NCBI GenBank assembly: GCA_002381485.1
Contig: DFTJ01000020.1
Location: forward strand, 1,924-10,984
Direction: 5' to 3'
DNA: 9,061 bases
From: Candidatus Saccharibacteria bacterium UBA4215
Lineage (GTDB): Bacteria; Patescibacteriota; Saccharimonadia; Saccharimonadales; Saccharimonadaceae
In this document: positions 6,828 through 9,061 of the stretch, in pieces
How positions within the stretch are numbered: the first letter of the stretch is position 1
How the letters are laid out: each line of letters begins with the position of its first letter
Notes under the pieces: model-generated
Seen by the model: only the letters and a program-made list of their open reading frames with translations
Told to the model about the DNA's origin: nothing
Databases searched by the model: none
Program-made: the position numbers and the translations under genes

Positions 6828-7898
6828 TTATTCGTCCTGATGCGGTTTATCAACAATCAACGCTTCAATGCTCTTGTTGTTGCCAGCGATTTTCACTACA
6901 TCGGTATCAATCTTGCCTAGTTCTTTGTGAGCGTTGTTGTAATGGTTAACGGTTGTACCGAGTGAATTACCGAGTTTTAGCATAAAGGCGTCAAAGGCCG
7001 AGATATGCCGTCCCAGTTTACCGACTTGAATTTGGATATCCTTCGCCTGCTCTTCGATTTGCAGGCTCCGTAGGCCCTGCAACACCGTCTGAAGGTATGC
7101 CATAAAGCTGGTCGGGCTGACAATAATGACATTCTTTTCGCGAAAGGCATATTCAATCAGATCACGAGCGCTCGAACCAGTGCCGACATCGCCAATCAGC
7201 AGATCGTAGTACAGTGATTCACTCGGGATGAACATAAATGCAAAATCCATCGTCTTTTCATTAGGACGAATGTACTTGCTAGTTTCGTCGATGCGCCCCT
7301 TTAGGTCGTTACGGACCTTCTTTAGCCACTCTTCACGCTCGGCCTTATTCTTCGACTGCACCATGCGGTTGTAGTTTTCTAAACTAAACTTACTATCGAT
7401 CGGCAGCATCTGCCCCTTGTCCAAGAACACTACCGCGTCGGCGATCAGTCCGTCGTTAAAGCGGTACTGCATCTGGAAGTTCTTGGTCGGCAAGATATTG
7501 GAAAGTACCGATTCGAGGTAATACTCGCCGAAGACGCCGCGCTGCTTTGGGTTTTGCAGCACGTTTTGCAAGGTTTTGAGTTCATCAGCGACATCAATAA
7601 CTCGGCGATTCGTTTCATCTAATTTAGCCAAGCGCTGCGTGACGTCACCGACAATTTTGGCACTCTCTGATAGTTGCTTTTGCATAGCCCCCTGCATACT
7701 GGTGGCATTGCGTTCCAATTTGTCGCCCAAACTCGTCTGCAAGCTCATAATCGTCCGGTTGAGTTCGGTCACATCTGACTTCAACATCTCGACGCCGCCA
7801 TTTGACTTCAGATCACGAAGGCGCGCGACAATCACAAACAAGGCAATCCCTAGGCCCACCACCAGTATCAACAAGATAACTAACAAGACTTGATCCAT
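6828..7898 (-). CDS. rmuC: DNA recombination protein RmuC homolog
   Basis: This 356-aa protein has an N-terminal membrane anchor (about 4-25) followed by basic residues that place the rest in the cytoplasm, a coiled-coil-prone region (about 35-118), and the RmuC domain (about 119-325). The domain shows 'GVFGEYYLESVLSNIL' (121-136), 'ADAVVFL' with Asp154, and 'LPIDSKFSLENYNRM' with Asp168 and Lys170. These residues fit the PD-(D/E)xK-like nuclease core proposed for the family. RmuC limits certain recombination events, such as inversions at short inverted repeats, in E. coli; its biochemical action remains poorly defined. The protein is shorter than E. coli RmuC (475 aa), mostly outside the core. 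The ATG follows the upstream stop by 4 nt with no Shine-Dalgarno sequence. An extended -10 formed by the last codons of the upstream gene ends 6 nt before it, so both leaderless initiation and translational coupling are possible. Confidence 0.92.
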   Translation of the reverse strand: MDQVLLVILLILVVGLGIALFVIVARLRDLKSNGGVEMLKSDVTELNRTIMSLQTSLGDKLERNATSMQGAMQKQLSESAKIVGDVTQRLAKLDETNRRVIDVADELKTLQNVLQNPKQRGVFGEYYLESVLSNILPTKNFQMQYRFNDGLIADAVVFLDKGQMLPIDSKFSLENYNRMVQSKNKAEREEWLKKVRNDLKGRIDETSKYIRPNEKTMDFAFMFIPSESLYYDLLIGDVGTGSSARDLIEYAFREKNVIIVSPTSFMAYLQTVLQGLRSLQIEEQAKDIQIQVGKLGRHISAFDAFMLKLGNSLGTTVNHYNNAHKELGKIDTDVVKIAGNNKSIEALIVDKPHQDE

Positions 7899-7902
7899 GA
7901 TT

Positions 7903-8385
7903 CTAGTATAGCATTACGGCGATGCGAATCACGACCACCACCACAACCGCTACGATAATCGCAATCAAAGCGCTCCAAGCACGCGCAATCCAGCCGAACA
8001 GTGCGTAGCTAATAGCATAGAGAAGAACGCTCCAGGCTAGTGTTTCGAGCCAGAATAGCCCGCTGAGTATGACCGACAATTCCCACAGTAGCGCTGCCGA
8101 AGCAACCGCAACGATAATCGGACGAACGACACGCAGACGGATCATGCCGAATATCGCAGCGGTCGCTACCAAGACGGCGCTTACCTTTCCTGCCAACTCT
8201 TCGGGTGCCAAACAAATGGCTGCGCTTGTCAGATCACGACAAGCCAATGGTTCAATGATGTAGCGGCCAATCAAGAGTGTCACTAGCCAATAGGCGACAC
8301 CGACCAAGGCGCCAAAGCCAATCAGGCGCACCCACGCAAGTAAGGTGTGATTAACAGTGTATGTTTCCTCAACGACTCGTGCCAT
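7903..8385 (-). CDS. Polytopic membrane protein of unknown function
   Basis: I do not recognise this protein. With the start at 8385 it has 160 residues and about five hydrophobic segments (roughly 16-45, 68-80, 88-110, 116-134 and 137-157). Between the first two lies a loop with two cysteines (49 and 58) that could form a disulfide if exposed outside. The last segment contains a run of seven valines. The start at 8385 is chosen because GAGG lies 5 nt upstream. An in-frame ATG at 8436 would add 17 residues but has no ribosome site and overlaps the preceding gene more deeply. The chosen start overlaps the PAP2 gene by 17 nt, indicating an operon and translational coupling. Its position between a lipid-carrier phosphatase and rmuC suggests an envelope role, but that is only context. 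Confidence 0.75.
   Translation of the reverse strand: MARVVEETYTVNHTLLAWVRLIGFGALVGVAYWLVTLLIGRYIIEPLACRDLTSAAICLAPEELAGKVSAVLVATAAIFGMIRLRVVRPIIVAVASAALLWELSVILSGLFWLETLAWSVLLYAISYALFGWIARAWSALIAIIVAVVVVVVIRIAVMLY
7905..7913 (-). promoter_or_regulatory. Extended -10 for rmuC inside the end of the upstream gene
   Basis: TGCTATACT (hexamer 7905-7910) is formed by the last Met-Leu-Tyr-stop codons of the upstream membrane-protein gene. Only 6 nt separate it from the rmuC ATG, so transcription would begin at or within a base or two of the start codon. It is identical over ten bases to the trxB promoter. Confidence 0.5.
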
Positions 8386-8851
8386 GTCTGCCTCGTTTCT
8401 GTACATACCATAGCGCACCGATAAGGGCGATGACAACCCCTCCTATCACGTCGAGCGGTGTGTGCACCAACGCCAACACCCTGCCGATACCGACCAGCAA
8501 CACCAGGCCAATCAGTAGTAGTGTCGTCTTTTTCATGCGCGTTTCAAACCAAACAGCTGCCGTAATCGCCGTCACAAATAGCATGTGGTCAGATGGAAAG
8601 CCCGGGTTGTCCAAGAACGCCGCCCCTGGTTCCACCCCTAGTAGCTCGAACGGTCGCAGGTCGGCCGGCTGATATATCGTGCCGATAAACTTGGCCAACA
8701 TATAGGCAGTTAGGCCAGCCATCAACACCCGACTATACACCTCGAAGCGTGTGCCCTTCGGGACTCTAAATAGCAGCGCATAGGCGCCAATCAGTACAAT
8801 CGGATAGACAGAAATGTCGGCGATAAGGCGGATGAGGAGTTCGGGGGTCAT
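8369..8851 (-). CDS. PAP2-family phosphatase, BcrC-like (probable undecaprenyl-diphosphatase)
   Basis: This 160-aa membrane protein carries the PAP2 phosphatase signatures: an Arg66-Pro67 motif 1, 'GFPSDHML' as motif 2 (Ser87, His89; the Asp at 88 resembles BcrC/YbjG rather than the usual PSGH), and 'GRVLALVHTPLDVIGG' as motif 3 (Arg124, His130 nucleophile, Asp134). BcrC-type members dephosphorylate undecaprenyl pyrophosphate on the outer face of the membrane, recycling the lipid carrier for peptidoglycan synthesis. About five hydrophobic segments are visible. Lys54 may be the motif 1 lysine, but it lies 11 rather than 6 residues before Arg-Pro, suggesting an insertion or a shifted role. The gene is first in its operon, has a TATCAT -10 only 6 nt before the ATG and no good Shine-Dalgarno sequence, and overlaps the next gene by 17 nt. 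Substrate assignment is inference. Confidence 0.85.
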   Translation of the reverse strand: MTPELLIRLIADISVYPIVLIGAYALLFRVPKGTRFEVYSRVLMAGLTAYMLAKFIGTIYQPADLRPFELLGVEPGAAFLDNPGFPSDHMLFVTAITAAVWFETRMKKTTLLLIGLVLLVGIGRVLALVHTPLDVIGGVVIALIGALWYVQKRGRHGTSR

Positions 8852-8857
8852 GGTTAT

Positions 8858-8863
8858 ATGATA
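8858..8863 (-). promoter_or_regulatory. Probable -10 box of the PAP2 operon
   Basis: TATCAT lies on the minus strand with 6 nt before the ATG at 8851, the same spacing as at rmuC and the 78-aa gene, again predicting a leaderless mRNA. A TTGCAA (8884-8889) lies 20 nt further upstream, slightly too far for a normal -35. Confidence 0.4.
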
Positions 8864-8883
8864 CCTCTTTTTGTGCCCAATGC

Positions 8884-8913
8884 TTGCAAGAAACTAATCA
8901 AAAACCTTATACT
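8884..8913 (+). promoter_or_regulatory. Possible plus-strand promoter
   Basis: TTGCAA (8884-8889), an 18-nt spacer and TATACT (8908-8913) form a reasonable plus-strand promoter. It would start near 8920, at the left arm of the inner inverted repeat, giving a leader of about 95 nt before the ATG at 9015. A second A/T-rich -10-like stretch, TAAATAAT (8993-9000), lies closer to the gene. Confidence 0.35.
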
Positions 8914-8966
8914 TACATTAATGGACTGTGATCTGCCGTACATCCATTAACACTTTTGATTATTTC
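8890..8966. repeat. Nested inverted repeats in the divergent intergenic region
   Basis: The 163-nt stretch 8852-9014 between the PAP2 operon and the next gene contains two nested perfect inverted repeats. The outer one is TAATCAAAA (8895-8903) with TTTTGATTA (8954-8962), extendable by GAAA/TTTC (8890-8893 with 8963-8966) across a bulged C. The inner one is TTAATGGA (8918-8925) with TCCATTAA (8943-8950), with a 17-nt loop. A palindrome CTTGCAAG (8883-8890) abuts the left side. This could be an operator, a leader structure or a small RNA; the sequence does not decide. Confidence 0.5.
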
Positions 8967-9014
8967 ACTGGGCAATAGTCGCATGCTCTGAGTAAATAAT
9001 GGGGGATTAGTGTT

Positions 9015-9061
9015 ATGGTAGACACACTACAGGCAATCTTGACGAATGCCGATCTACGATC
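9015..9061 (+). CDS. 5' end of an unidentified gene (runs off the window)
   Basis: An ATG at 9015 opens a frame of 15 complete codons (MVDTLQAILTNADLR) that continues past the window end. A GGGGGAT stretch (9001-9007) sits 7 nt upstream as a weak Shine-Dalgarno sequence. The frame faces away from the PAP2 operon, and the gap before it holds promoter-like sequence and inverted repeats, consistent with a real gene start. Too little is visible to name the product. Confidence 0.55.
   Translation, partial: MVDTLQAILTNADLR

Noticed and set aside
6222..6949. Long open frames overlapping the aquaporin gene (6222-6581 minus, 6371-6949 plus)
   Set aside because: They are shadows of the Ala/Leu-rich aquaporin codons; their products lack domain layout, and the plus-strand one crosses the strong terminator into rmuC.
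1..9061. UGA recoding, CRISPR, tRNA genes, insertion sequences or defence genes
   Set aside because: TGA ends two genes cleanly and interrupts none; no repeat-spacer pattern, cloverleaf, transposase or defence-type motif was seen on either strand.

Overview
The window reads as a compact chromosomal segment of a small-genome bacterium, most likely a Candidatus Saccharibacteria (TM7/Patescibacteria) member. This taxonomic call is an inference from the look of the proteins: short housekeeping enzymes, several small orphan membrane proteins, and a membrane-anchored FKBP downstream of pheST. It is not a database result. TGA serves as a normal stop codon (end of pheS and of the PAP2 gene) and no reading frame needs it recoded, which argues against the UGA-glycine lineages Gracilibacteria and Absconditabacteria. 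No mobile element, CRISPR array, tRNA or rRNA was found.

Layout: (i) 1-504, plus strand, is the C-terminal half of a phospholipase-D-superfamily protein whose frame is closed by a TAA at the first window codon. (ii) 497-5844, minus strand, is a tight run read as 78-aa membrane protein -> pheS -> pheT -> membrane-anchored FKBP isomerase -> thioredoxin-reductase-like flavoprotein. pheS/pheT overlap by 4 nt, pheT/FKBP are 1 nt apart, and trxB, 37 nt further on, has its own extended -10. (iii) 5845-5931 is a divergent promoter region. (iv) 5932-6771, plus strand, is an aquaporin-family channel with a basic N-terminal tail, ending at a strong bidirectional terminator (6793-6821). (v) 6828-8851, minus strand, is a second operon read as PAP2 phosphatase (BcrC-like) -> 160-aa polytopic membrane protein -> rmuC. 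(vi) 8852-9014 is a divergent intergenic region with nested inverted repeats. (vii) 9015 to the window end is the first codons of an unidentified plus-strand gene.

Functional themes are translation (phenylalanyl-tRNA synthetase), extracytoplasmic protein folding and redox (FKBP, TrxB-like enzyme), envelope lipid-carrier recycling (PAP2), membrane transport (aquaporin) and DNA maintenance (RmuC). These are ordinary housekeeping functions, and I do not see a convincing new multi-gene system.

The points that deserve a second look are these: an aquaporin lacking the Arg that normally follows the second NPA motif; a thioredoxin reductase lacking the NADPH-phosphate-binding HRRxxxR motif; several genes whose -10 box lies only 6-11 nt before the ATG, suggesting leaderless or nearly leaderless mRNAs; and the structured intergenic region before the last gene.
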